A stretch of DNA of 53,581 bases from CAZKXU01 sp964556665 (GCA_964556665.1 CAZKXU010000009.1:1-53581); one strand, 5' to 3'. Positions 6,991 to 16,944 are shown, counted from the stretch's first letter. The notes: a model not told the origin generated them from the letters alone. Numbers and translations are program-made.

Positions 6991-7560
6991 ATGGCAAAAC
7001 TTAACAAAGCTGTACCTAAAGACTGGACGCAGTTGATGGATGCTGAGCGTGTTGCAAAGACGATTGCGAGAATTAGTTATGAAATTCTTGAGCGAAATAA
7101 GGATCTACATAGTTTGGCGGTTGTTGGCATAAAAACAGCCGGTGAGTATCTAGCAAGAAGAATTCAGAGTAAGATAAAGGAGATCGAAGGGGTTGAGCCC
7201 GCCTTTGGAGTACTAGACATTACGCTCTACAGAGATGACCTTTCGATGAGTGCAGATCAGCCGGAATTAAAAGGCACTCAGATTGATTTTCCTATTTCAG
7301 GTGCTACCATTATCCTAGTAGATGACATCCTTTATACCGGACGCACGATACGCGCTGCTATGGACGCGATTATAGATTTTGGCAGGCCAAAATCGGTGCA
7401 GCTCGCAGTCTTGGCTGACAGAGGTCATCGAGAACTACCTATCCGCGCAGATTATGTAGGTAAAAATGTACCAACCAATCGTGAACAGTTTGTGCGGGTT
7501 CGATTGTCAGAGATGGGTTATGAAGATGGTGTTTATCTGATGGATAGAAAGAAGGACTAG
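6991..7560 (+). CDS. pyrR: Bifunctional pyr operon regulator / uracil phosphoribosyltransferase PyrR
   Basis: PyrR binds a leader RNA hairpin when UMP is high and causes early termination; many members also make UMP from uracil and PRPP. The 189-residue length is normal. The PRPP-binding loop is IILVDDILYTGRTIRAAMDAI, split around the VDDILYTGRT core at about residues 110-119. RNA-binding basic residues are typical of the family, and the LADRGHRELPIRADYVGKN block is the C-terminal PyrR signature. It is first in the operon, and its own leader carries the expected binding hairpin, which strengthens the assignment. The stop codon is immediately followed by the pyrB ATG. Confidence 0.97.
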   Translation: MAKLNKAVPKDWTQLMDAERVAKTIARISYEILERNKDLHSLAVVGIKTAGEYLARRIQSKIKEIEGVEPAFGVLDITLYRDDLSMSADQPELKGTQIDFPISGATIILVDDILYTGRTIRAAMDAIIDFGRPKSVQLAVLADRGHRELPIRADYVGKNVPTNREQFVRVRLSEMGYEDGVYLMDRKKD

Positions 7561-8508
7561 ATGCTGCGACACTTTTTAGGCATTGAGAATATAAATAAAG
7601 AGGAGCTACATATGCTCCTTAATAATGCCGTAAATTTCGTAGAAGTTTCTGAGCGTGAGTTGAAAAAAGTTCCGGCTCTGCGTGGCAAGACGGTTGTAAA
7701 CCTATTTGTCGAGGCTAGTACTAGGACACGTACTAGTTTTGAAATAGCAGCTAAGCGTCTTTCAGCAGATCTAATCAATATTGCAGCTGCATCAAGCTCA
7801 ATGACTAAAGGTGAGACTCTGCTTGACACAGCCAAGACACTTGAGGCCATGTCTCCGGATATCCTAGTGATTCGGCATTCAGAGAGCGGAGCCCCTCATT
7901 TTTTAGCAAAACATTTAAAAACCACTGCTGTAGTAAACGCAGGAGATGGGATGCATGAGCATCCTACTCAAGCTTTGCTGGATGCGCTGACAATCAAGCT
8001 ACACTTCGCCAAGTCTGGCCGCGGACTAGAGGGGCTTAAGCTCGCCATAGTAGGAGATGTTAGGCACTCCCGAGTTGCACGCAGCAATATATGGCTGCAT
8101 AAGTTGCTTGGCAATGAGGTGCGTCTAATTGGTCCAGCGACATTGGTACCGAAGGAGTTTGGGTGCCCAACCACTTTTAATGGATTTGTACCACAGCTAT
8201 ACAAGGATCGCTCAGGACTTAAAGGTGTTGATGTCGTGATGGTACTTAGAATGCAGACCGAGAGGCAAGCAGCAAACTTTGTACCTTCCATGGAGGAGTA
8301 CTCACGTGAATTTGGAATTAATGAGAGGATCTTAAAAGAATATGCGCCTGATGCGGTAGTGCTGCATCCAGGGCCGGTAAATCGTGGCATCGAACTATCC
8401 AGCGAAGTTATGGATGGTCCGCGTTCGCTCATCAGCAATCAGGTAAATAACGGTGTCGCTGCAAGAATGGCGGTACTTTTTTCATTGGCAACAGGGAGTA
8501 GGGAATGA
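7561..8508 (+). CDS. pyrB: Aspartate carbamoyltransferase catalytic subunit
   Basis: Condenses carbamoyl phosphate with L-aspartate, the committed step of pyrimidine synthesis, in the cytoplasm. At 315 residues it is normal for the catalytic chain. The carbamoyl-phosphate loop STRTRTSF lies at residues 53-60. The HPTQALLD motif is at about residue 134, and the HPGPVNRG signature is near the C-terminus. The ATG directly follows the pyrR stop with no gap, and the 3' end overlaps pyrC by 4 nt, so translation is probably coupled. No regulatory-subunit gene (pyrI) is present. The neighbouring dihydroorotase keeps its metal ligands, so this looks like the pyrBC arrangement with two active enzymes. 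Confidence 0.97.
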   Translation: MLRHFLGIENINKEELHMLLNNAVNFVEVSERELKKVPALRGKTVVNLFVEASTRTRTSFEIAAKRLSADLINIAAASSSMTKGETLLDTAKTLEAMSPDILVIRHSESGAPHFLAKHLKTTAVVNAGDGMHEHPTQALLDALTIKLHFAKSGRGLEGLKLAIVGDVRHSRVARSNIWLHKLLGNEVRLIGPATLVPKEFGCPTTFNGFVPQLYKDRSGLKGVDVVMVLRMQTERQAANFVPSMEEYSREFGINERILKEYAPDAVVLHPGPVNRGIELSSEVMDGPRSLISNQVNNGVAARMAVLFSLATGSRE

Positions 8509-9794
8509 AGGTAATTTTAGGTGGCAAACTAATTGATCCGGCGCAGAATATAGAGGGTGATTTCGACATTTTAGTAGATGGCGATAAAGTAAGTGAGGTT
8601 CGACCCTGTGGAGGATTTAGTTCATTAAATGTTCCAGAGAAGATCGATGCCTCAGGGAAGTGGGTAGTGCCTGGATTGGTAGATCTGCATGTCCATCTGC
8701 GAGAGCCAGGGTTTGAATGGAAAGAGACTGTGGAAACAGGGACTAGGGCAGCACTACTTGGAGGGTATACCTCAATTGCATGTATGGCCAATACACGGCC
8801 GGTAAACGACAGTGCGGAGATTTCACGCTTCATAATTGAGCAGAGTAAGAAAGCAGGATATTCCAAGGTCTATCCGATCGGAGCGGTTACCTTGGGTCTA
8901 AAAGGAAAGGAGATGAGTCCGCTCTCTGAGATGGCGAAGGCAGGATGCGTAGCATTTTCAGATGACGGAGAACCTGTCTATGACGCAGGGCTAATGCGCA
9001 GGGCTTTGGAGTGGTGTTTGGCATTAGATGCTCCAATCGCATGTCATGAGGAGGATAAGTGCCTTAGCTGTGGCGGTGCGATGAACGAATCCGCACTTTC
9101 AACCCGATTAGGGCTGCTTGGCTGGCCTAAGGTTGCTGAGGAGGTCATGATCGCGCGTGATATTGAATTGGCACGTGCTACCGGTGGTAAGGTGCATATC
9201 TGTCATGTTTCTACAGCACGCGGAGTGGAGTTAATAAGACGCGCCAAAAATGATGGTATAAAAATTACTGCTGAGGTTACACCGCATCACCTTGTTTTGA
9301 CGGAAGAGGCCGTAAGTGAATATGATACTGACGCTAAAATGAGTCCGCCGCTTAGAGAGTCTGGGGATTTGGAAGCGCTAATAGCCGGATTAATCGATGG
9401 TACGATAGATTGTGTAGCCTCCGATCATGCTCCGCATGATCCTGATTCTAAGCGTGTAGAGTTCTCTAAGGCGACTTTTGGAATATTAGGACTGCAAACC
9501 AGTTTGCCGCTACTATTAGATTTTGTTGGATCAGGAAAGTTGAAGCCTGCGCGCATGATAGAGGCCTTAAGTTCTGAACCCGCAAAGATATTTAAATTGG
9601 GTGTTGGTACTTTAAAAAAGGGAAGTCCAGCTGATATCGTGCTAATCGATCCGAATAAGACATGGACTTTTAGTCGGGAGGTTGTAGCTTCAAAGAGTTT
9701 TAACTCACCATTTTTTGGACGTAAGTTCAAGGGTGCAGTTGATACGGTATTACTTAACGGGATAGTGAAGCTGCAACATGGGATCATAATTTGA
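8505..9794 (+). CDS. pyrC: Dihydroorotase
   Basis: Cyclises N-carbamoyl-L-aspartate to dihydroorotate, the third pyrimidine step. It is a type I (amidohydrolase) enzyme of 429 residues. The metal-binding DLHVHLREPG motif lies at about residues 59-68, with CHEED, HICHVST and SDHAPHDPDSK supplying the further ligands and catalytic Asp. All key residues are intact, so unlike the PyrC-prime partners of some ATCases this one should be catalytically active. It overlaps pyrB by 4 nt and its stop overlaps the carA ATG (TGATG). Confidence 0.97.
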   Translation: MKVILGGKLIDPAQNIEGDFDILVDGDKVSEVRPCGGFSSLNVPEKIDASGKWVVPGLVDLHVHLREPGFEWKETVETGTRAALLGGYTSIACMANTRPVNDSAEISRFIIEQSKKAGYSKVYPIGAVTLGLKGKEMSPLSEMAKAGCVAFSDDGEPVYDAGLMRRALEWCLALDAPIACHEEDKCLSCGGAMNESALSTRLGLLGWPKVAEEVMIARDIELARATGGKVHICHVSTARGVELIRRAKNDGIKITAEVTPHHLVLTEEAVSEYDTDAKMSPPLRESGDLEALIAGLIDGTIDCVASDHAPHDPDSKRVEFSKATFGILGLQTSLPLLLDFVGSGKLKPARMIEALSSEPAKIFKLGVGTLKKGSPADIVLIDPNKTWTFSREVVASKSFNSPFFGRKFKGAVDTVLLNGIVKLQHGIII

Positions 9795-10951
9795 TGAGTA
9801 TGATGATGGAAACTCGTAAAAAAGCATATCTAGCGTTAGCAGACGGCAAAATATTTGAATGTTTCGCCTTTGGAGCGGAGCGTGGAATTGATAATTCTGT
9901 ATGTGGCGAGGTTGTATTCAACACCTCTATGTATGGTTATCAGGAAATTTTGACAGATCCAAGTTATGCTGGACAGATTCTCTGTTTTACCTATCCGCAT
10001 ATAGGCAATGTAGGTTGCAACGATGAGGATGAAGAAAGCGGCAGAGTCTATGCAGAGGGTGCAATTATTAGAAATCTAAGTAAGGTGCCGTCTAATTTTA
10101 GAATGACGAAGTCTTTGTCGCGCTATCTTGAGGAGCGTGGGGTGATGGGGGTATATGGAGTTGATACCCGAGAATTAACAGCATACCTGCGTGATAAGGG
10201 ATCGCAGATGGGATCCATGGCCTGCGGAGATGTAAACCCAAGCGATCTTGTGGATCTGGCACGTAAGCTTGGTAGTATGGAAGGTAAGGACTACGTCAAG
10301 CATGTAAGCTGCAAGGAGCCATATACTTGGAATCAACAGCCGTGGGAGCTTGGAGTAGGGTATAAGAATTTAAATCCTAATAAATCATGGTCCAGGCCGC
10401 ATGTTGTAGCGATGGACTGCGGAATTAAGTATAACATTTTAAGGCTGCTGTTCAGTTCAGGCTTTAGGGTCTCCGTAGTACCTGCTACAGCAACCTCAAA
10501 GGAGATATTAGCGCTAAAACCGGATGCTCTTTTTCTCTCAAATGGCCCGGGAGATCCAGCAACTCTAGGATATATAGTAGCGACGGTTAAGGATCTAGTC
10601 TCCAAACTTCCTATTTTTGGAATATGCCTAGGGCATCAGATCCTAGGGCAGGTATTCGGCGGTAAAACATATAAGTTAAAATTTGGTCATCGCGGCGGAA
10701 ATCACCCGGTTCTAGATCGTACTACAGGCAAGGTTGAGATCACCGTTCAGAATCACGGGTTTGCTGTAGATGATAAATCGCTTCCCGATTCAGTCAAGGT
10801 TAGCCATATAAATTTAAATGACAATACCGTTGAGGGATTAGAGATTCCTGAGCACAAAATATTTTCGGTACAGTATCATCCGGAGTCAAGCCCTGGACCG
10901 CATGATGCACAGTATTTATTTAAAAGATTTTTTGAATTAGTAGTTAAATAG
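9794..10951 (+). CDS. carA: Carbamoyl-phosphate synthase small subunit
   Basis: The glutaminase subunit, which releases ammonia from glutamine and channels it to CarB. The N-terminal CPSase small-chain domain includes GEVVFNTSMYGYQEILTDPS. The C-terminal class I amidotransferase domain has the catalytic Cys in FGICLGHQ (residue 278 from the chosen start) and the His/Glu of VQYHPESSPGPHD. The chosen ATG at 9794 overlaps the pyrC stop. A TTG one codon upstream and further ATGs downstream are alternatives. It is 385 residues, a normal length, and carB follows after 4 nt. Confidence 0.97.
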   Translation: MSMMMETRKKAYLALADGKIFECFAFGAERGIDNSVCGEVVFNTSMYGYQEILTDPSYAGQILCFTYPHIGNVGCNDEDEESGRVYAEGAIIRNLSKVPSNFRMTKSLSRYLEERGVMGVYGVDTRELTAYLRDKGSQMGSMACGDVNPSDLVDLARKLGSMEGKDYVKHVSCKEPYTWNQQPWELGVGYKNLNPNKSWSRPHVVAMDCGIKYNILRLLFSSGFRVSVVPATATSKEILALKPDALFLSNGPGDPATLGYIVATVKDLVSKLPIFGICLGHQILGQVFGGKTYKLKFGHRGGNHPVLDRTTGKVEITVQNHGFAVDDKSLPDSVKVSHINLNDNTVEGLEIPEHKIFSVQYHPESSPGPHDAQYLFKRFFELVVK

Positions 10952-10955
10952 TTTT

Positions 10956-13900
10956 ATGCCAAAACGTACAGACATTAAATCCATTCTTTTGATAGGCTCC
11001 GGGCCGATTGTTATCGGACAGGCCTGTGAGTTTGATTACTCCGGCACTCAGGCCATTAAGGCGCTTAAAGAGGAAGGGTATAAGGTAATCTTGGTTAACT
11101 CCAATCCTGCAACCATTATGACTGACCCGGATTTTGCAGATCGAACTTATATTGAGCCAATCACACCTGAGTTTGTCGAAGCAATTATAAAGAAAGAGCG
11201 CCCCGACGCCGTACTGCCAACCATGGGAGGTCAAACAGCACTAAATACAGCCCTAGCATTGGATGAGGCAGGTGTGTTTGAAAAATACGGCTGCGAGCTA
11301 ATTGGTGCAAGTATTAAAGCAATAAAAACAGCGGAGGATCGGGAGGCGTTCCGTGTTGCTATGGAGGAGGTTGGCATTGAGTCAGCTAGGAGTGGAATTG
11401 CACATTCAATTAAAGACGCAGAGCAGATTGCTAAAAAACTTGGTTATCCATTGGTATTAAGGCCGTCACGCACCTTGGGTGGAACTGGTGGTGGTATCGT
11501 ATGGGGACCGGCAGAGTTATATCAGAAGGTTGATTATGCTCTGACAGCAAGCCCAAATCGGGAGGTTCTTATTGAGGAAAGCCTACTAGGCTGGAAAGAG
11601 ATAGAGCTAGAGGTAATGCGCGACCTTAAAGATAACGTCGTAATAGTTTGCGGTATCGAGAATTTTGATCCGATGGGTGTGCATACCGGTGATTCAATTA
11701 CTGTAGCACCAGTACAGACACTGACAGATAAGGAGTACCAGCTTTTACGGGACGCAGCTATCCGTTGTATGCGTCGTATCGGTGTTGATACGGGCGGATC
11801 GAACGTACAGTTCGCTATAAACCCGCAGGATGGTCGTGTCATAATTATTGAGATGAATCCAAGGGTTTCACGCAGTTCAGCCTTGGCATCGAAGGCTACC
11901 GGTTTTCCAATCGCAAAGATCGCTGCTAAGCTCGCTGTTGGGTATAGCCTTGATGAGATTCCAAATGATATTACGGAGAAAACTCCAGCCTGCTTCGAGC
12001 CTTCAATAGACTATGTCGTAGTTAAAATTCCACGGTTTAATTTTGAGAAATTTCAAGGCTCCGATGCTACACTTGGTACACAAATGAAGAGTGTCGGTGA
12101 GGTAATGAGCTTTGGACGCAATTTTAATGAAGCACTGCAAAAGGCGATCTGTTCGATGGAGCAGGATACTTTCGGTTTTGATAGGGAGGACCTGCTTCGT
12201 GATCTTGGAGTCGGAGAGATATTTGAGGCTTGCAAAATTCCTTCGCCGCGTAGGCTTTGGTATGTAGGCGAGGCTTTACGCGCAGGGCATGAGTTAGAGA
12301 AGATCTCGGAAGCAACCGGGATAGATCTATGGTTTCTCTCCGAGCTTAAAGGCATAATCGATCAGGAGCAGATGCTTCGCACCCAGAAACTTGATGGATT
12401 AACGGCTAGTACATTCAGAGGCCTTAAGCGGGATGGATTTGCCGATAGACGTATTGCAAAATTGATTAGCACAAGCGAATCGCTAGTACGTGAGGCTCGT
12501 GAAAAACATGGTGTAGTCCCAGTTTACAAGGCTGTCGACACATGCGCAGCCGAGTTTGTGGCGAGTACTCCGTATCTTTACTCAACCTATGATGGTCGTG
12601 ACGATCTTCCCCCAAATGATAAAAAGAAGATACTTATTCTTGGTTCCGGACCTAATCGTATAGCTCAGGGAATCGAATTTGATTACTGCTGTGTGCATGC
12701 TGTCTTTGCTCTCAAAGAGGATGGCTATGAAACAATCATGCTTAATTGTAATCCTGAAACTGTTTCTACTGATTACGACATAAGTGATAGGCTATATTTT
12801 GAGCCGCTTACATTTGAATCAGTGATGAATATTGTAAAACGCGAGAAGCCTGATGGTGTAATTGTGCAGTTCGGTGGACAGACGCCTCTTAAGCTCGCAT
12901 TACCGCTTCATCAGGCCGGAGTGCCAATAGTTGGTACTTCTGTTGAATCTATCGATATTGCAGAGGATAGGGAGCGCTTCTCAGAGCTTGTAAATCGATT
13001 GAAATTGAGGCAGGCACAGTATGCGACAGCGCGCAGCAGCGAGGAGGCTTTTGCGGCAGCAAAAAGGATAGGCTATCCGCTAATGATACGGCCAAGTTTT
13101 GTGCTTGGAGGCCGCGCTATGCGAGTAGTTTTCTCTGACGAGGAACTTAAGAGTTATATGCAGGAAAGTGTGGTTGTTTCGCATGAGCGCCCGGTGCTGC
13201 TTGACCGCTATCTGTTTAACGCAACCGAGGTCGATGTAGATGCAGTTTCAGATGGTAAAGAGGTAGTTATTGCAGGAGTTATGGAGCATGTTGAGCCTGC
13301 TGGTATTCACTCCGGTGATAGCTCCTGTTTTCTTCCACCGCAGCATCTTTCTAAAGACACGATCGATGAACTAAAGCGCCAGACAGTGCTATTAGCCAAA
13401 GAGTTAAAAGTCAAAGGGCTATTAAACGTTCAGTTCGCGGTTACAGCGGATGAAACTGTTTATGTTCTTGAAGCAAATCCGCGTGCGTCACGCACTGTAC
13501 CATTTGTAAGTAAAGCTTGTGGCATCCCTTGGGCAAAGATTGCAGCACGGCTAATGGTTGGTAAGAGCATCAAAGAGTTGAATGTAAAAGAGTTTGATCT
13601 TGAGGGATATGTCGCAGTTAAAACGCCTGTATTCCCATTTGGAAAATTCCCAGGCGTGGACACGATTTTAGGCCCAGAGATGAAGTCTACCGGCGAGGTT
13701 ATGGGTATTCATGCAACCTCAGCTGGTGCGGTGATGCGAGCAAACTTTGGTGCAGGAATCAAACTTCCGACTTCAGGTAAAGTTTTTCTAAGTGTACGTG
13801 ATGAGGATAAGGAGTTTCTTCCTGAAGTTGCAAAACGGATATTGGAATTAGGATTCTCCTTGATTGCAACCGCAGGTACTGCGAGATTTTTAAAAAGCTT

Positions 13901-14177
13901 GGGTCTGCCGGTGGAGTCTATTAATAAAGTAAGAGATGGCTCTCCTCACATAGTCGATGCGCTCGGCGAGGGTAGCATCTCCCTTGTTATCAACACACCT
14001 GAGGGTAGTGGTCCATTTCTCGATTCCCGCTCTATCCGCTTAGTCTCAAATGCTATGAGTATCCCTACAATTACAACGATTGCTGCCGCCAAGGAGGCAA
14101 TCGCGGCGATTGCAGTTCTTAAAGGAACTAAGGAGTGGGAGGTGAAGCCGATACAGGAGTATCATAGCAAGCGATAG
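10956..14177 (+). CDS. carB: Carbamoyl-phosphate synthase large subunit
   Basis: Makes carbamoyl phosphate from bicarbonate, ammonia and two ATP for pyrimidine and arginine synthesis. At 1073 residues it is full length, with the usual internal duplication of two ATP-grasp halves. The first opens LIGSGPIVIGQACEFDYSG and the second ILGSGPNRIAQGIEFDYC. Each half has its own metal-binding NPR motif (EMNPRVSRSSALASKATGFP; EANPRASRTVPFVSK). The C-terminal MGS-like allosteric domain (about residues 935-1073) is intact. It is the last gene of the pyr operon and is followed by a large nested palindrome. Confidence 0.98.
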   Translation: MPKRTDIKSILLIGSGPIVIGQACEFDYSGTQAIKALKEEGYKVILVNSNPATIMTDPDFADRTYIEPITPEFVEAIIKKERPDAVLPTMGGQTALNTALALDEAGVFEKYGCELIGASIKAIKTAEDREAFRVAMEEVGIESARSGIAHSIKDAEQIAKKLGYPLVLRPSRTLGGTGGGIVWGPAELYQKVDYALTASPNREVLIEESLLGWKEIELEVMRDLKDNVVIVCGIENFDPMGVHTGDSITVAPVQTLTDKEYQLLRDAAIRCMRRIGVDTGGSNVQFAINPQDGRVIIIEMNPRVSRSSALASKATGFPIAKIAAKLAVGYSLDEIPNDITEKTPACFEPSIDYVVVKIPRFNFEKFQGSDATLGTQMKSVGEVMSFGRNFNEALQKAICSMEQDTFGFDREDLLRDLGVGEIFEACKIPSPRRLWYVGEALRAGHELEKISEATGIDLWFLSELKGIIDQEQMLRTQKLDGLTASTFRGLKRDGFADRRIAKLISTSESLVREAREKHGVVPVYKAVDTCAAEFVASTPYLYSTYDGRDDLPPNDKKKILILGSGPNRIAQGIEFDYCCVHAVFALKEDGYETIMLNCNPETVSTDYDISDRLYFEPLTFESVMNIVKREKPDGVIVQFGGQTPLKLALPLHQAGVPIVGTSVESIDIAEDRERFSELVNRLKLRQAQYATARSSEEAFAAAKRIGYPLMIRPSFVLGGRAMRVVFSDEELKSYMQESVVVSHERPVLLDRYLFNATEVDVDAVSDGKEVVIAGVMEHVEPAGIHSGDSSCFLPPQHLSKDTIDELKRQTVLLAKELKVKGLLNVQFAVTADETVYVLEANPRASRTVPFVSKACGIPWAKIAARLMVGKSIKELNVKEFDLEGYVAVKTPVFPFGKFPGVDTILGPEMKSTGEVMGIHATSAGAVMRANFGAGIKLPTSGKVFLSVRDEDKEFLPEVAKRILELGFSLIATAGTARFLKSLGLPVESINKVRDGSPHIVDALGEGSISLVINTPEGSGPFLDSRSIRLVSNAMSIPTITTIAAAKEAIAAIAVLKGTKEWEVKPIQEYHSKR

Positions 14178-14200
14178 CTGCTCGTAAGGTTAGAGCGCTG

Positions 14201-14417
14201 CTTGGGAGAGCGAGCTAGTGCTCCTCCAAATAAGTTTTTTCACGTCTAGCATCACATCGTTTCCCCACCTTGTCACGCTTCTCAGTCGGAAAATCCTCGC
14301 AATACTCCAGTATTGCTGCGGATTTCCTCCTTCCGAGGCGTGCCAATCTGGGGCAACGCTGCGCGCTATACTTGAAAAAACTTATTTGGCGAAGCACTAG
14401 AAGCTCGCGGTCCCAGT
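14201..14417. repeat. Nested palindromic element: 186-bp palindrome inside CTGGGACCGCGA-type arms
   Basis: The core at 14215-14400 is a near-perfect palindrome. Its ends read CTAGTGCTCCTCCAAATAAG and, on the other strand, CTAGTGCTTCGCCAAATAAG. It closes on an apical hairpin around 14291-14326, with CGCAATACT/AGTATTGC-type complementarity. Outside the core, AGCTCGCGGTCCCAG (14403-14416) and a degenerate TGGGAGAGCGAGCT (14203-14216) form the family arms. Both strands carry a 60-codon open frame with similar translations, as expected of a palindrome and not evidence for genes. Confidence 0.85.
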
Positions 14418-14494
14418 AACAAAAAACGATTTAACGTAGCACTATATCTTCTAGATCCTTGCAAATTTAACCTCCATCCATTAGATTTATCAGC

Positions 14495-14971
14495 ATGAAA
14501 CGTCCTATCACCCCGCGCGGGTTAGAAGCATTAAAGACAGAATTACAGAAGCTTAAAGCCTCTCGTCCAGAGCTTGCCAAGGCGATTGAGGTTGCACGCG
14601 GGCATGGCGATCTTTCAGAGAACGCTGACTATGATGCAGCCAAGGAGAAATCGGGTATGACTGAGGCCAAAATTAGGGATATCGAAGGTAAATTGGCCAA
14701 TGCTCAGGTGATAGATCCACTAACAATCAAAAATCCACAAAAGGTAGTTTTTGGAGTTACGGTAAAAATTGAAGATGTAGATTCAGGAGAGGCGCGTACG
14801 CTTAGTATATACGGTGCCGATGAAACTGATATTGATCGCGGCTGGATCTCAATCGAATCGCCGATAGCTAGATCTCTTATCGGCAAGGCTATCGGTGAGA
14901 TCGCCAAGGTTGCCCTACCAAACGGTAGTAGGGAGTATGAGGTGCTAGAGATTCTAGTTGATTATGAGTAG
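14495..14971 (+). CDS. greA: Transcription elongation factor GreA
   Basis: GreA enters the secondary channel of RNA polymerase and stimulates cleavage of backtracked RNA. The 158-residue length is standard. The N-terminal coiled coil (about residues 1-75) has the signature ARGHGDLSENADYDAAKE, including the acidic D/E tip pair. The C-terminal FKBP-like domain contains ADETDIDRGWISIESPIARSLIGK, with the usual ARALIGK-type motif. No ribosome site is clear. The upstream stretch holds only the tail of the palindromic element and a weak TTGCAA-N17-TAGATT pair close to the start codon. Confidence 0.97.
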   Translation: MKRPITPRGLEALKTELQKLKASRPELAKAIEVARGHGDLSENADYDAAKEKSGMTEAKIRDIEGKLANAQVIDPLTIKNPQKVVFGVTVKIEDVDSGEARTLSIYGADETDIDRGWISIESPIARSLIGKAIGEIAKVALPNGSREYEVLEILVDYE

Positions 14972-14978
14972 GGCAAGG

Positions 14979-15105
14979 AATTTTACCACAGAGGTCACAG
15001 AGTACACAGAGAAGAAAAATGGCATACTGATATCAGGTAACAGAGGACTGCGTTTTGTTACACCTGCTCACTCTGGGAACTCAGCGTCATCTGTGGTAAG
15101 ATTCT
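14979..15105. repeat. ACCACAGAGG-type inverted repeat
   Basis: The left end, AATTTTACCACAGAGGTCAC followed by AGAGTACACAGAG, mirrors the right end CTCAGCGTCATCTGTGGTAA followed by GATT. The middle is unrelated. Similar ACCACAGAGG...CCTCTGTGGT spacers are known from many bacterial genomes. It fills the gap between greA and dnaG and is distinct from the CTGGGACCGCGG family. Confidence 0.7.
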
Positions 15106-15132
15106 TTTCGCTATTCGGAGTATAGCTGCAGT

Positions 15133-16944
15133 ATGATCTCCCGTGAAAGCATAGAAGAAGTTAAGGAACGCGCTAATATCCTTGAAATTATCGGAGAGGT
15201 TGTATCTCTAAAACGTAGTGGCTCGAACTACTCCGGGCTCTGTCCGTTTCATTCTGAAAAAAGTCCATCCTTTCATGTTCGAGAAGACAATAAATTTTAC
15301 CATTGCTTTGGTTGTGGTGCATCCGGGAATGTTTTTACCTTCCTTATGCAGACGCGCGGCATCACTTTTCCAGAATCCGTTGAGAGCTTGGCGGCTCGCT
15401 ACGGAGTTGAGCTTAAGCGTGACAAGGAGGTCAAAGAGTTTCGCTCGAACAAGAGTAACCTCCTAAAAATAAACCGCATGGCGCAGTCTTACTTCGTTGA
15501 AAAGTTGAAGTCAGCACCAGAGCAGGTTACACGATATCTTGCTGAGCGTGGTCTTGCTGCTCATGCCTTGCACCGTTTCGGAGTAGGGTTTTGTCCGGAT
15601 GATTGGCATGGACTGACCGATTTTTTTAAAATTAAAAAAGCTCCCATCGACTTATTGATCGCAACAGGACTGCTGCGCAGAAACAGTAAAGGTGATCTGT
15701 ATGATGGTTATCGCGGTAGACTAATTTTCCCGATTCAAAGTGATAAGGATACCATTATCGGATTCGGTGGGCGAATTATTCCGACATTGAGCAGCGCTGA
15801 GCAGCTTAAAAGTGCACCAAAGTATATAAACTCTCCTGAGACCGAGATATATAAAAAAAACAGGGTGCTTTATGGGTATCCTCAGGCAGTTACCGCAATC
15901 AAGGAATCCGGCTTTCTTTATATGGTTGAAGGGTATATGGATGTGATTGGCCTCGCCCAGGCCGGTGTTGAGAATGTTGTTGCTACCTGTGGAACCGCTG
16001 TAACTGAAAACCATATCAAGCGTATATCCTCAGTTACAAAGCGCGTCATTGTTGTGTTTGATGGTGACTCTGCCGGTCGGAGCGCCGCCGCAAAAACATT
16101 TCCTCTATTTCTAAATTCCGGGTTGGATGTGCGTGTACTGTTGCTTCCTCAGGATGAAGATCCTGATACGATAGCGCAGCGCTATAAAGACAAAACCAGC
16201 GAATATCTAGAGAAGTTGGAGAAGATGACACTCTTTTCCTGTTATATTACCTCTCTGATAGCGGCATACGGAGAAACAGAGGCAGATAAATTGGGAGCTG
16301 CTCTAAGAGGTCGTATTGGATCTAAGGTGGCGGAGATCCTCTCACAGGTTACTAATCCGATAGAGCGCGGTCTGTTGATGGAGGAAGCGAAGGCGCTCCT
16401 GCATGTAGGGGAGGAGATAGGCTCGTTTGAAGGTGTGAGAGCTGGGACAAAGCCAATAGTGGCATCCACAGATGTTCCTATACGCACAGGATTTATCCAG
16501 GTAGAGGCCTTGCCCCGTCTCGACCGTGATATTCTGACAGTCGTGATGGCGAAGCGAGAGATGCTGGATCAGGTACTTAGAGATGCGGCGATCGCCTCGG
16601 AGCTTCATCCAGATTCAATCCATTTTCTAATGCAATTTGATGCCATTCTTAGAGCAGAGGGGGCAGAGGGGCCTAAGAAGGAGCAGTTAAAAAGGCTTTT
16701 TTTTGAGATGGGGGAGTCCTGGCGTAAACACTATATGCAGGCCCACGAGATGCAGAATGACCCGCGTGTAAAGCTAGAGAGGACACTACTTGAATGTGGC
16801 CTTAGAGTAAAGAAAAATCAATTAAATCGAATACTTACAGACGTAGAGGAGCGTATGAATGCTTATCCGGATCAGGATACAAAGCTTCGTCTGATTGAGG
16901 AAAGTGTGAGTATTAGGCGTAAAATTCAGGAGCTCTCAATCTAG
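15133..16944 (+). CDS. dnaG: DNA primase
   Basis: Synthesises RNA primers at the replication fork. It is 603 residues. The CHC2 zinc-binding domain has its ligands at C37, H40, C58 and C61 (CPFH...CFGC). The catalytic core includes the TOPRIM acidic motif VEGYMDV and the DGDSAG motif. The C-terminal 150 residues are helical and correspond to the DnaB-interaction region. A GGAG lies 12 nt before the ATG. It sits upstream of rpoD in the same orientation, as in the classical macromolecular-synthesis operon, but with a 163-nt gap and no rpsU. Confidence 0.98.
   Translation: MISRESIEEVKERANILEIIGEVVSLKRSGSNYSGLCPFHSEKSPSFHVREDNKFYHCFGCGASGNVFTFLMQTRGITFPESVESLAARYGVELKRDKEVKEFRSNKSNLLKINRMAQSYFVEKLKSAPEQVTRYLAERGLAAHALHRFGVGFCPDDWHGLTDFFKIKKAPIDLLIATGLLRRNSKGDLYDGYRGRLIFPIQSDKDTIIGFGGRIIPTLSSAEQLKSAPKYINSPETEIYKKNRVLYGYPQAVTAIKESGFLYMVEGYMDVIGLAQAGVENVVATCGTAVTENHIKRISSVTKRVIVVFDGDSAGRSAAAKTFPLFLNSGLDVRVLLLPQDEDPDTIAQRYKDKTSEYLEKLEKMTLFSCYITSLIAAYGETEADKLGAALRGRIGSKVAEILSQVTNPIERGLLMEEAKALLHVGEEIGSFEGVRAGTKPIVASTDVPIRTGFIQVEALPRLDRDILTVVMAKREMLDQVLRDAAIASELHPDSIHFLMQFDAILRAEGAEGPKKEQLKRLFFEMGESWRKHYMQAHEMQNDPRVKLERTLLECGLRVKKNQLNRILTDVEERMNAYPDQDTKLRLIEESVSIRRKIQELSI

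Noticed and set aside
14215..14400. Open frames of 60 codons on both strands
   Set aside because: They are mirror images produced by the near-perfect palindrome.
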